Shown here: positions 8,735 to 16,369 of the stretch, one piece after another
Numbering within the stretch: the stretch's first letter is position 1
Layout: the number at the start of each line of letters is the position of its first letter
Assembly: GCA_026014465.1 (NCBI GenBank)
Contig: JAOZID010000010.1
Coordinates: forward strand, 1,398,303-1,462,302
Direction of reading: 5' to 3'
Origin: Candidatus Bathyarchaeota archaeon
Lineage (GTDB): Archaea; Thermoproteota; Bathyarchaeia; Bathyarchaeales; Bathycorpusculaceae
Length of the DNA stretch: 64,000 nucleotides
The notes under the pieces: model-generated
What the model was told of the DNA's origin: nothing
Seen by the model: only the letters and a program-made list of their open reading frames with translations
Database searches by the model: none
Position numbers and translations under genes: made by a program

Positions 8735-8750
8735 AAAAGATACATCTTTT
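8735..8750. promoter_or_regulatory. Perfect inverted repeat upstream of copA, candidate operator
   Basis: AAAAGATACATCTTTT has arms AAAAGAT and ATCTTTT with a two-base centre, 56 bases upstream of the copA start. PadR dimers typically bind such sites. The half-site is shared with the palindrome in front of the PadR/TRASH gene (5729-5746). Operator function is inferred. Confidence 0.5.
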
Positions 8751-8801
8751 CAAGACACAAACCCCAAAACCCTGTATCCGCCACAACACCTGATTCTCTG
8801 G

Positions 8802-8822
8802 CTATAGACCCCCTCCCTCCCC
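8802..8822. repeat. CTATAGA-C5-TCCC motif, copy 1
   Basis: CTATAGA followed by five C, T, three C, T and four C, about 125-140 bases upstream of the minus-strand gene copA. A near copy lies at 49745-49763, at a similar distance upstream of another minus-strand gene. Function unknown. Confidence 0.4.
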
Positions 8823-8881
8823 TTCTAAGAAAACCCCGTTTCAAACCGCTTTCTTGCCTTACTGCCTGCTTCGGGTTTTGG

Positions 8882-8928
8882 TTGCGTCCTAAAAAGTCCC
8901 TAAAAGTCCTCTTGCGTCCCAAAACGTC
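8882..8928. repeat. Direct repeat TTGCGTCCYAAAAMGTC, two copies 30 bases apart
   Basis: Copies at 8882-8898 and 8912-8928 match at 15 of 17 positions, with another AAAAGTC in between. Thirty bases is close to three helical turns, so both could be read from the same face of DNA. Regulatory role is only a possibility. Confidence 0.4.
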
Positions 8929-9033
8929 AACCTTAACATATGGTGTAATTTCGTTGGAATCAGGCTTTTCCTTATGATCTGTTTTTGTTCTGTATCTTTT
9001 GCCTATCCTGTGATGTTGTTATTAAGCAAATTG

Positions 9034-9042
9034 TTATAAATA
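9034..9042 (+). promoter_or_regulatory. TATA box upstream of the GHKL ATPase gene
   Basis: TTATAAATA in an A/T-rich context, about 115 bases before the likely start codon. Transcription would begin near 9065-9070, leaving a leader of roughly 90 bases that contains a short open frame. Confidence 0.45.
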
Positions 9043-9081
9043 AAACTGAACCAATACACAAAAGTGGGGTTAGCAGGCAAG

Positions 9082-9177
9082 TTGAAAAAAGCTATCTTCT
9101 TTGTGCTTACTGGTTTAGTTTTTGTCTGTTTAATTACAAGAGTTATTGGTGGGTTTAATGAAACAAGAAGTATCTAA
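9082..9177 (+). CDS. Possible short hydrophobic leader ORF (31 residues)
   Basis: TTG-initiated frame encoding MKKAIFFVLTGLVFVCLITR and eleven further residues. It has a basic start and a continuous hydrophobic segment, like a signal peptide or small membrane peptide. It overlaps the start of the GHKL ATPase gene by 20 bases in a different frame, so translational coupling is possible. No clear ribosome binding site was found. Confidence 0.2.
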   Translation: MKKAIFFVLTGLVFVCLITRVIGGFNETRSI

Positions 9178-10726
9178 ACTGGATGCAGTTCCTTCAAAAC
9201 GGTTGTTTCTTTCGATAATAGCCGATTATGATGTGAATCGTTCAATTTGTGAACTGGTAGATAATGCTATTGATCTTTGGGTTAAAAGTGGTAAAACAAA
9301 AAAGCTTGCTATACAGATAGTTGTTGATGCCCGTCAGCAATCAATATGTATTCGTGACAACGCTGGTGGTGTAAAAAAGGATGATATGCGTGTTATCGTT
9401 GGTCCTGGTCAAACAACTAATCATCCAACCGATGAGGTTATTGGGATTTTTGGTGTGGGAACTAAAAGAGCAGTTGTTGCATTAGCGCAGTACATCAAAA
9501 TCACAACTCGTTATAAACGAGATAGAACTTACCAGGTTGAATTCGATGATGCTTGGCTTGAAACTGATGGTTGGGATTTGCCTCTATATGAAGTGGATTC
9601 CATAGCGGAAAGTACAACAATAATTGATCTGCAAAAACTGCGGCTTCATATAACTGACGATGTCGTATTGCATCTTAAGCAACATATTCGTGCTACATAC
9701 GCCAAGTTTTTGACAAATGATCAACTTCTTCTAACTCTAAATGGGGAGAAATTGCAGCCGCTTGGCTTCGAAAATTGGGCGTATCCTCCAAAATATGAGC
9801 CGCGTAACTATGCTGGTACTTTGGTAACAGAAGATGGTCAAAGTGTAAGTGTGGAAGTTACTGCTGGTCTTACTTTGGAATCCAGTCCTGCTACAGGTGA
9901 GTATGGCGTTTACTTCTATTGTAATGATCGTCTTATCGCGCGGGCTTTAAAAACCTACAATGTAGGTTTTACAAAGGGCTTGGCAGGTGTTCCCCATCCA
10001 AGTCTTTCCCTGGCAAGAATCATAGTTTCTCTCAAAGGTGAAACACAGTCAATGCCTTGGAATAGCAGTAAATCGGCTATAAACCCTAATCATCAGGTCT
10101 TTGTGGCTCTGCGGGATTGGTTAGTTCAGGTGGTGAAGGATTATGCTTCATTGTCTCGCAGGCTTGAAGGCGATTGGGAGGAAAAAGTATTTGCCTACCC
10201 TGAAGGTGAACCCATGCAAGTTTCAATATCTAACTTTCCAGAAGCTCGGAAGTCCTACCTTCCTCCTCTTCCCCAATCAAAGCCAAGATACGTTGATAAA
10301 ATGAAGCAAGTAAACAAAAAAATTGCTAAAGAAAAACCTTGGACAATAGGTCTCTATGAATCTATTGTCGCTGTAGATTTAATCTATAATCAAAAGTTAC
10401 AGCAAAAGAATCGTATTTGTTTGATACTGTTAGATAGTACCATAGAGATAGCTTTCAAAGAGTTTTTAGTTAATGACATTGACTTGAAAACCAACGATGA
10501 GCGGTTAAGCCAGCTTTTTTGCAGAAGAGCTGCTGTTCAGAAGGAGGTTAGCGCGCTTCAAAAGAACATCTCTTATACTGAATGGAAAAAAATTGACTAT
10601 TATTACAAGATGCGTTGTAAGCTTGTGCATGAACGGGCCTCAGTTCAAGTGAGTGATTATGAGGTTGAAGATTATCGGCGTATAGTTGAAACTGTTCTTC
10701 ACAAATTATTCAAACTGTGTTTTTAA
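9158..10726 (+). CDS. GHKL-family ATPase with HEPN-like C-terminal domain, candidate defence protein
   Basis: About 522 residues from the ATG at 9158, which follows GGTGGG by four bases. The N-terminal third carries Hsp90/MutL/MORC-type ATP-binding motifs: SICELVDNAIDLW (N box, residues 29-41), IRDNAGGV (G1) and GIFGVGTKRA (G2/lid). A middle region of about 200 residues resembles no domain I can name. The C-terminal part is helical with RCKLVHER, an R-x4-H motif (R486, H491) typical of HEPN ribonucleases, preceded by NRICLILLDSTIEIAFKEFL, which fits a HEPN first helix. Codon use is AT-rich (many AAT, GAT, TTT), unlike the flanks. It stands alone. A nucleotide-triggered RNase role in antiviral defence is inferred. 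Confidence 0.75.
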   Translation: MKQEVSKLDAVPSKRLFLSIIADYDVNRSICELVDNAIDLWVKSGKTKKLAIQIVVDARQQSICIRDNAGGVKKDDMRVIVGPGQTTNHPTDEVIGIFGVGTKRAVVALAQYIKITTRYKRDRTYQVEFDDAWLETDGWDLPLYEVDSIAESTTIIDLQKLRLHITDDVVLHLKQHIRATYAKFLTNDQLLLTLNGEKLQPLGFENWAYPPKYEPRNYAGTLVTEDGQSVSVEVTAGLTLESSPATGEYGVYFYCNDRLIARALKTYNVGFTKGLAGVPHPSLSLARIIVSLKGETQSMPWNSSKSAINPNHQVFVALRDWLVQVVKDYASLSRRLEGDWEEKVFAYPEGEPMQVSISNFPEARKSYLPPLPQSKPRYVDKMKQVNKKIAKEKPWTIGLYESIVAVDLIYNQKLQQKNRICLILLDSTIEIAFKEFLVNDIDLKTNDERLSQLFCRRAAVQKEVSALQKNISYTEWKKIDYYYKMRCKLVHERASVQVSDYEVEDYRRIVETVLHKLFKLCF

Positions 10727-10855
10727 CAAAAATGCTTGGTGTTATCTTGAGGTTTGCCCGATATTGTGTTCAACTGACCTTTTGTGCGCTTATGGTCTGT
10801 TTAACATATAGAATAAAAGTCAAGAACTCTTAGTATTATATGAAGGTAGAAATTT

Positions 10856-12043
10856 ATGGTCAAAGTTAACTTAGCTGAGAATGTTTTTTGGGTTGGTGCT
10901 GTTGATTGGAATATTCGTGATTTTCACGGGTATACGACGCAGCGTGGTAGTAGTTATAATGCGTATTTGATTGTGGATGAGAAGGTTGCGTTGGTGGATA
11001 CGGTTAAGCATACGTTTAGTGATGATTTGCTTGCGCATATCTGTGAGGTTATAGACCCCGCCAAAATTGACTACATCATCGTAAATCATGTGGAGATGGA
11101 TCATTCCAGTTCGCTGCCAAGAATTGCGCAGGTTGCCAAGAACGCTACTATCATCTCGTCGGAGCGTGGCAAGGACGCGTTGGTGCAGCATTACGGCGAA
11201 GACTTCAACAAAGTCCAAACCGTCAAAACAGGCGACCAACTCAAATTGGGCAAGCGTACCCTGAGCTTTGTGGACGCGGCGATGCTTCACTGGCCTGACA
11301 GCATGTTCACCTACATCGTAGAAGACAAAATCTTGCTCTCCAACGACGCATTTGGACAGCACTTAGCCGCGGTGCAACGATTTGACGACCAAGTCGACGA
11401 ACACATACTCATGGAGGAAGCCAAAACCTACTACGCCAACATCCTCATGCTCCTAGGACCCTTGATCATCAAGAAAATCCAAGAAGTCGTCAAAATGGGC
11501 ATCCCCATTGACATGATAGCCCCAAGTCACGGCATCATCTGGCGCAAAAACCCAACAAAAATAATACAAGCTTACTTGGATTGGAGCGAAGAAAAATCCA
11601 AAGAAAAAATCGTTATCGTGCACGATACTATGTGGGGCAGCACTGACAAGATGGCACGTGCCATAGCAGAAGGCGCCGCAAGCGAAAACGTCGACGTCAA
11701 AGTCCTCAAACTGCGCGCTGCAAACACCACAGAAGCCATGACTGAAATCCTTGACTGCAAAGCCGTCCTCGTCGGCTCACCCACCTTAAACAACGGTATG
11801 TTCCCCACCATCAGCGCTTTCCTCACCTACGCCGCAGGACTAAAACCCAAAAACAAGCTCTGGGGCTTCTTTGGCTCCTACGGATGGGGAGGCGGAGCAG
11901 TACGCGCCATGACAGAGATGGCAACCAAAGCAGGCTTCCAAATCCACGACACCAACCTACAAGTAAAATACATCCCCAAACCCGACGACCTCAAACAATG
12001 CCGCGAACTAGGCAAACAAATCGCCCAAAAAATCAAAACCTAA
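10856..12043 (+). CDS. fprA: Flavodiiron protein (F420H2 oxidase / FprA type)
   Basis: Reduces O2 to water (or NO to N2O) at a diiron site, using FMN; cytosolic. The 395-residue protein has a metallo-beta-lactamase-like domain (1-250) with iron ligands in NHVEMDH (H78, E80, D82, H83), LHWPDS (H145), NDAFGQH (D164) and PSHG (H225). A flavodoxin domain starts near residue 252 with VHDTMWGSTDKMA. Length and domain order match archaeal FprA. In archaea the usual donor is F420H2; that is family knowledge, and rubredoxin cannot be excluded. It forms part of an oxygen-defence set with the ferritin-like protein, flavodoxin and thioredoxin reductase further right. Confidence 0.92.
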   Translation: MVKVNLAENVFWVGAVDWNIRDFHGYTTQRGSSYNAYLIVDEKVALVDTVKHTFSDDLLAHICEVIDPAKIDYIIVNHVEMDHSSSLPRIAQVAKNATIISSERGKDALVQHYGEDFNKVQTVKTGDQLKLGKRTLSFVDAAMLHWPDSMFTYIVEDKILLSNDAFGQHLAAVQRFDDQVDEHILMEEAKTYYANILMLLGPLIIKKIQEVVKMGIPIDMIAPSHGIIWRKNPTKIIQAYLDWSEEKSKEKIVIVHDTMWGSTDKMARAIAEGAASENVDVKVLKLRAANTTEAMTEILDCKAVLVGSPTLNNGMFPTISAFLTYAAGLKPKNKLWGFFGSYGWGGGAVRAMTEMATKAGFQIHDTNLQVKYIPKPDDLKQCRELGKQIAQKIKT

Positions 12044-12060
12044 ACCCCTCGGGCTCAACC

Positions 12061-12085
12061 TTTCTTTCTTTTCTTTTTTGTTTTC
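12061..12085 (+). terminator. T-rich terminator after the flavodiiron gene
   Basis: Successive T runs (TTTC repeats, then TTCTTTTTTGTTTT) directly after the fprA stop, between two convergent genes. Archaeal termination commonly uses such T tracts. Confidence 0.45.
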
Positions 12086-12099
12086 TGATGTTGCTGTTG

Positions 12100-12654
12100 T
12101 TAGTATTGGATGCCTTTGGTTTGTGTGAATGTTTTTGGCATTTTGACGGGTTCGACGAAGTTGACAAAGTCGGCTCGGTCTATGAAGCTTTTGGGCGCGT
12201 ATCTGCCTGTTAGAACCACCGTGGTTTGTTCTGGCACCTTGCTTAACAAATCCAGCACCGCCTCTTCCGCTACGAGTTTCCAGTGCGCCGCCAAATTCAC
12301 CTCATCCAAAACCAGCAAATACGGCTCCCGCTCAAGCATAACCTTCAAGGCTAATTCTAAGCCCTGCTGCGCCAAAGCCTTATCCTCTTGTGTCACCCCT
12401 TCGATTTTGAAGGCTTCTCCGTCAATTTTTACGGTTTTGTCTTTTGTGCCCAGCCACGCTTTTCTGCCAAACTGGTAAATCTCATACAGCCCTGCCAGCT
12501 TGTCTTGGATTAGAACTTCGCCCGTGTCTTTGCTCCACTTGCAAAACTGCACAACCACAACTTTTTTGCCGTGCCCAACACAGCGCAGCGCTAGCCCCAA
12601 AGCGTTTGTTGTTTTGCCTCCGCCCAAACCCGTGTACAAGTAGACGTAACCCAT
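12100..12654 (-). CDS. cobO: Cob(I)alamin adenosyltransferase, CobA/BtuR type
   Basis: Transfers adenosyl from ATP to cob(I)alamin, giving coenzyme B12. The 184-residue protein begins MGYVYLYTGLGGGKTTNALG, the family P-loop at residues 8-16; later motifs are VVQFCKWSKDTGE, LLVLDEVNLA and TGRYAPKSFIDRAD. The length matches the BtuR/CobO family. It is 12 bases downstream of the gene for the adenosylcobalamin-dependent ribonucleotide reductase on the same strand, so enzyme and cofactor-making enzyme are probably co-transcribed. Confidence 0.93.
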   Translation of the reverse strand: MGYVYLYTGLGGGKTTNALGLALRCVGHGKKVVVVQFCKWSKDTGEVLIQDKLAGLYEIYQFGRKAWLGTKDKTVKIDGEAFKIEGVTQEDKALAQQGLELALKVMLEREPYLLVLDEVNLAAHWKLVAEEAVLDLLSKVPEQTTVVLTGRYAPKSFIDRADFVNFVEPVKMPKTFTQTKGIQY

Positions 12655-12666
12655 TTTGGTGCCTCC

Positions 12667-14763
12667 TTATGCGGGGACGGGGCAGTTTTGTGAGGGACAG
12701 CCGCCTGCGTATTCTGAATCTGCCGAGACGAACGTGCCTTTTTCGGTTTTGATTTCGCCCACGTACAGCACCTGTTCAGGTTTGCTGCCGTAACGAAAAA
12801 CCGTAACGCCCTTGCATTTGAGCTTCCACGCCAACTCATAAACCTCCCGTACGTCCTTGACGGTGGCTTCATGGGGCAGGTTCACGGTTTTGCTGACCGC
12901 GTTGTCGGTGTTTTCCTGAAACGCCGCCTGCATTTTTACGTGCCATTTGGGCGCAATATCTAACGCCGTAACAAAAACGCGCTGCACCTGTTCTGGTACG
13001 CCTTGGATGTTTTGCACTGAACCTGTCTTTGCGATTTCTTCTAATAATTGGGCGTTGTAGAAGCCCTGTTGCTTGGCGGTTTCCTCAAAAAACAGGTTCG
13101 TCTCAAACAATCTTGTGCCGCCCAAAACCTTGCGCATAAACGAAATAGCAAACAACGGCTCAACTCCAGATGAGCACCCCGCAATAATGCTTATTGTTCC
13201 TGTGGGTGCAATCGTGGTTATTGTTGCGTTTCTGAACGCTTTGTATTTTCCGTCCCAGATGCTGCCCTTAAAGTTGGGGAATGAACCGCGTTTCTTGGCG
13301 ATTTGGGCAGATTTTTTGTGGCCTTCTTCTTTGATGAACTTCATTATTTGCCTGCCCAACTGCAGCGCTTCTTTGGAGTCGTAGGGCACATTTAGCATCA
13401 GGAGCATGTCGGCAAACCCCATAACGCCAAGCCCAATCTTGCGGTTTGCACGCGTTATCTCCCCCGTGGCTTTAAGCGGGTAAACATTCGCGTCCACCAC
13501 GTTATCCAAAAAATGCACCGCCGCCCGCGCTGTCGTGCGCAGTTTCTCCCAATCCATCTCCTTCTTGTCTGCGGTCAGCATTTTGGAGAGGTTAATCGAA
13601 CCCAAATTACACGATTCATAGGGCAAAAGCGGTTGTTCTCCACACGGGTTTGTCGAATCAATCCTGCCTATCTGTGGGGTTGGGTTGTGCTTGTTGATTT
13701 CGTCAATAAAGACTACGCCGGGGTCGCCTGTTGCCCACGCGGTCTGCGCCATCAGGTTCCAGATTTGTGAGGCTTTGAGTTTTTGGGTTCTCTCTTTGCT
13801 GCGCGGATTAACCAAATAGTACTCGCCGTCTGTTTTGAGTGCCTCCAAAAACTCGTTGGTGACGGCTACGGATATGTTGAAGTTGGTTAGGGCTGTGTGG
13901 TTTTGTTTGGCGGTTATGAACTCTTTGATGTCGGGGTGGTCTATGCGTAGGATTGCCATCATGGCTCCTCGGCGTTTTCCTCCTGCTTTGATGACTTGGG
14001 TGGCGGTGTTGAAGATTTGCATGAAGCTTATGGGTCCTGAGGCTACGCCTTTGCTGGAACGCACAAGGTCGCCTTGGGGTCTGAGTTTGGAGAAGTCAAA
14101 GCCTACGCCGCCGCCTGTTTGCTCGATGAGCGCCATGTTTTTTACGGCATCAAATATGCTCTCCAGAGAATCCTCTACGGGCAATACAAAACAAGCTGAA
14201 AGCTGCCCCCGCTGCGTACCCGCATTAAACAGTGTGGGCGTGTTGGGCAGGAACTCAAGTTTAGCCATCAGGTTGTAGAAGGTTTCTTGGGTTTTCTTGG
14301 GGTCTTCGCCATACGCTGCGTCCACCTGAGCAATAGCAGTTGCAACGCGGCTAAACAGTTGCGCGGGGGTTTCGATGATTTTCTCTTTTTCGTCGCGAAG
14401 CAAATACCTTTTCTTCAAAACCTCCATCGCGTTAACCGTCAACTTGGGCGCTACCCCCAGTAGCCCCCGCAGCCTGCGCAGCTCCTCCTTCTTCACCCTA
14501 AACTCCTCATACGCCACCGCCACTTTCCCGTAACCTTTTTCCTGTAAAACCTCAACTACAGCGTCTTGGGCATCCTCCACCGACGGCACCGCCTCCCCAA
14601 ATTTCTCTTCTAACCGCTTGACCACTTCATAAGTTACATTTTTGGATTTGTCGCCGTTGCCCAGTTCTACTGCAAGAAACGCCTTATGCATGGCACTTTC
14701 AATTCTGCCCGCATCAAAATCTACAATCCTGCCATCACGTTTTTTTATCTTACCAGAAAACAT
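12667..14763 (-). CDS. nrdJ: Class II (adenosylcobalamin-dependent) ribonucleotide reductase
   Basis: Reduces ribonucleotides to deoxyribonucleotides without oxygen. From ATG 14763 it has about 698 residues; an earlier start adds five. An ATP-cone lies at the N-terminus (KIKKRDGRIVDFDAGRIESA). The barrel has FLPNTPTLFNAGTQRGQLSA with the substrate-site Cys, QTGGGVGFDFSKLRP, and NPCGEQPLLPYESCNLGSIN, which carries the radical Cys and Glu of the family. The C-terminus has CPSQNC, probably the redox-active pair that regenerates the active site. No NrdB-like partner or NrdG activase is nearby, and the adjacent cobO supports the B12-dependent class. Confidence 0.95.
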   Translation of the reverse strand: MFSGKIKKRDGRIVDFDAGRIESAMHKAFLAVELGNGDKSKNVTYEVVKRLEEKFGEAVPSVEDAQDAVVEVLQEKGYGKVAVAYEEFRVKKEELRRLRGLLGVAPKLTVNAMEVLKKRYLLRDEKEKIIETPAQLFSRVATAIAQVDAAYGEDPKKTQETFYNLMAKLEFLPNTPTLFNAGTQRGQLSACFVLPVEDSLESIFDAVKNMALIEQTGGGVGFDFSKLRPQGDLVRSSKGVASGPISFMQIFNTATQVIKAGGKRRGAMMAILRIDHPDIKEFITAKQNHTALTNFNISVAVTNEFLEALKTDGEYYLVNPRSKERTQKLKASQIWNLMAQTAWATGDPGVVFIDEINKHNPTPQIGRIDSTNPCGEQPLLPYESCNLGSINLSKMLTADKKEMDWEKLRTTARAAVHFLDNVVDANVYPLKATGEITRANRKIGLGVMGFADMLLMLNVPYDSKEALQLGRQIMKFIKEEGHKKSAQIAKKRGSFPNFKGSIWDGKYKAFRNATITTIAPTGTISIIAGCSSGVEPLFAISFMRKVLGGTRLFETNLFFEETAKQQGFYNAQLLEEIAKTGSVQNIQGVPEQVQRVFVTALDIAPKWHVKMQAAFQENTDNAVSKTVNLPHEATVKDVREVYELAWKLKCKGVTVFRYGSKPEQVLYVGEIKTEKGTFVSADSEYAGGCPSQNCPVPA

Positions 14764-14938
14764 AGCAGCCACACACAAACTTGTCCACGTTGTGATATAG
14801 AGTTTTCTGATGCCATGTTTCCTGTGTTTTTTGCTGTTTGGTTGTGGCTTGGTTTGAGGGCTACCGCAAATTATTAGACTTATATTGATATGGGTGACCT
14901 GTTATAGGATAAAGCAGACTCTGTTTGGGGGTTGTTAC

Positions 14939-16234
14939 GTGAAAGTTTGTTTGGTGTTTCCGTGTTTGAAGAATTTTGGCGGCTTTGATAGCCTTGGCAA
15001 GCACAGTGAAGGCATATACGTTAACCATGGATTGGCAAGTATCGCGGCGGTGTTGTCTGCGAAGGGACATTTGGTTACTTTGGTTGATTTGCGTGAATGC
15101 AAAAGCTGGGATGATGTCCAAGCAAAGTTTGCTGAGGCAGACGCTGACTACTACTGTGTGTACATGCAGACTCTGGATTTTTACGAGGCAAAACGCTGCG
15201 GCGATATAGCTCACGATTTAGGAAAAAAAACCATAGTCGGTGGTCCCCACCCCAGCATACTGCCCGAACATGTCATAGCAACAACCAGCTTTGACTACGT
15301 GTTTGTCGGCGAAGCCGAAGTCACATTACCTGACCTGCTTGAAAACCCCCAAAAGTACGAGCGCCTAGTTGTTGGGGCGCATCCTGACTTGGATAGCTTG
15401 CCCTACGAGCAACGAGAAATTTTTAATCTGAAGAAGGTTTTTGCAACAAAGCATCCCTTTTTCCCTTCGCCGTTTTTAAGCGTAATTGTCGGGCGTGGGT
15501 GTCCGTTTACGTGTTCGTTTTGTAAGCCTGGCGAGGACAAGATTTTTGGCAAATTCCGCATGCGCAGCATTGACCATCTAATGGGCGAAATTGAAATGCT
15601 AAAAGACCGTTACGACTACGCTATTTTGATGATTGACGATGACAGTTTTACTTTGAAGCCTGATTACGTGAAGGAGTTTTGTGACCGCTACGAAAAAATT
15701 GGGTGCCCCTTCATAACTCAAAGCCGCGCGGATTTCATCGTCAACCATCCTGACTTGGTTAAACGCATGAAAGAAGTTGGGCTGTGGATGTTTATCGTCG
15801 GGTTTGAATCTGGCAACCAACGCATTCTTAATTTGTATCGCAAAGGCACCACAGTTGAGACAAACTTGCAGGCGGCTAACATCTGCAAACAAGCAGGCGT
15901 CAAGTTGTGGGCTAACTTCATTTTGGGCGCCCCAACTGAAACCTTAGACGAGGTGCGTGATACGTTGCGGATGGTGAAGACCATGAACCCCACGCATTAC
16001 AGCCCCTCCTTTTACACTCCTGTAGTGGGCACTGACCTGTATGAGTACTGCCGCGAAAAGGGGCTTTTGCTGTCTGAGGACCCTGTTGATTGCGGTTCGC
16101 GCAGCCCGACGGCGCCAAAGATTAAGGGGCAAGACTATGAGGAGCTGCATAAGCTGCTGATGCGTGAATTGCATGGCGAATTGAAATACCAGAGTTGGCG
16201 TGCGCTGGGCAAAATTAAGCGGTTGCTGTCCTGA
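14939..16234 (+). CDS. B12-binding-domain radical SAM protein
   Basis: About 431 residues from GTG 14939 (VKVCLVFPCLKN), a typical family opening; an in-frame TTG 54 bases upstream is less likely. Residues 1-140 form a cobalamin-binding-like Rossmann domain (HGLASIAAVLSAKGHLVTLV). The radical SAM core has GRGCPFTCSFCKPG near residue 190, the CxxxCxxC ligands of a [4Fe-4S] cluster. A hopanoid/BchE-like architecture follows, with MIDDDSFTL, QSRADFI, GFESGNQRILN and FILGAPTET. Such enzymes perform methylations, ring closures or rearrangements. The substrate cannot be told. It stands alone between nrdJ (divergent) and the winged-helix/VIT-like gene. Confidence 0.88.
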   Translation: MKVCLVFPCLKNFGGFDSLGKHSEGIYVNHGLASIAAVLSAKGHLVTLVDLRECKSWDDVQAKFAEADADYYCVYMQTLDFYEAKRCGDIAHDLGKKTIVGGPHPSILPEHVIATTSFDYVFVGEAEVTLPDLLENPQKYERLVVGAHPDLDSLPYEQREIFNLKKVFATKHPFFPSPFLSVIVGRGCPFTCSFCKPGEDKIFGKFRMRSIDHLMGEIEMLKDRYDYAILMIDDDSFTLKPDYVKEFCDRYEKIGCPFITQSRADFIVNHPDLVKRMKEVGLWMFIVGFESGNQRILNLYRKGTTVETNLQAANICKQAGVKLWANFILGAPTETLDEVRDTLRMVKTMNPTHYSPSFYTPVVGTDLYEYCREKGLLLSEDPVDCGSRSPTAPKIKGQDYEELHKLLMRELHGELKYQSWRALGKIKRLLS

Positions 16235-16369
16235 TTCGCCTGTATAGACGTTTGGGTACAGCCTTGGACATCTGGTTTGGGTATATCTTAAATTCTGCTT
16301 TTTTGTCCATAAACTTTATTATTTAGGCTACTATCTTTTCGAGGTGCGTATTGTACGGTGACTTATTGA

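Larger units (their letters stand above)
8680..9157. other. Divergent intergenic region between copA and the GHKL ATPase gene
   Basis: A 478-base stretch without a recognisable conserved gene. It holds, in order, a perfect palindrome near copA, a pyrimidine-rich motif that recurs near 49.75 kb, a pair of 17-base direct repeats 30 bases apart, a TATA box for the rightward gene, and a possible short hydrophobic open frame. Open frames on both strands across 8705-8977 have no family features. Confidence 0.6.

Noticed and set aside
8705-8977. Open frames on both strands in the copA/GHKL gap
   Set aside because: Low-complexity Arg/Pro/Leu-rich translations, no homology signature, and they cover likely regulatory sequence.
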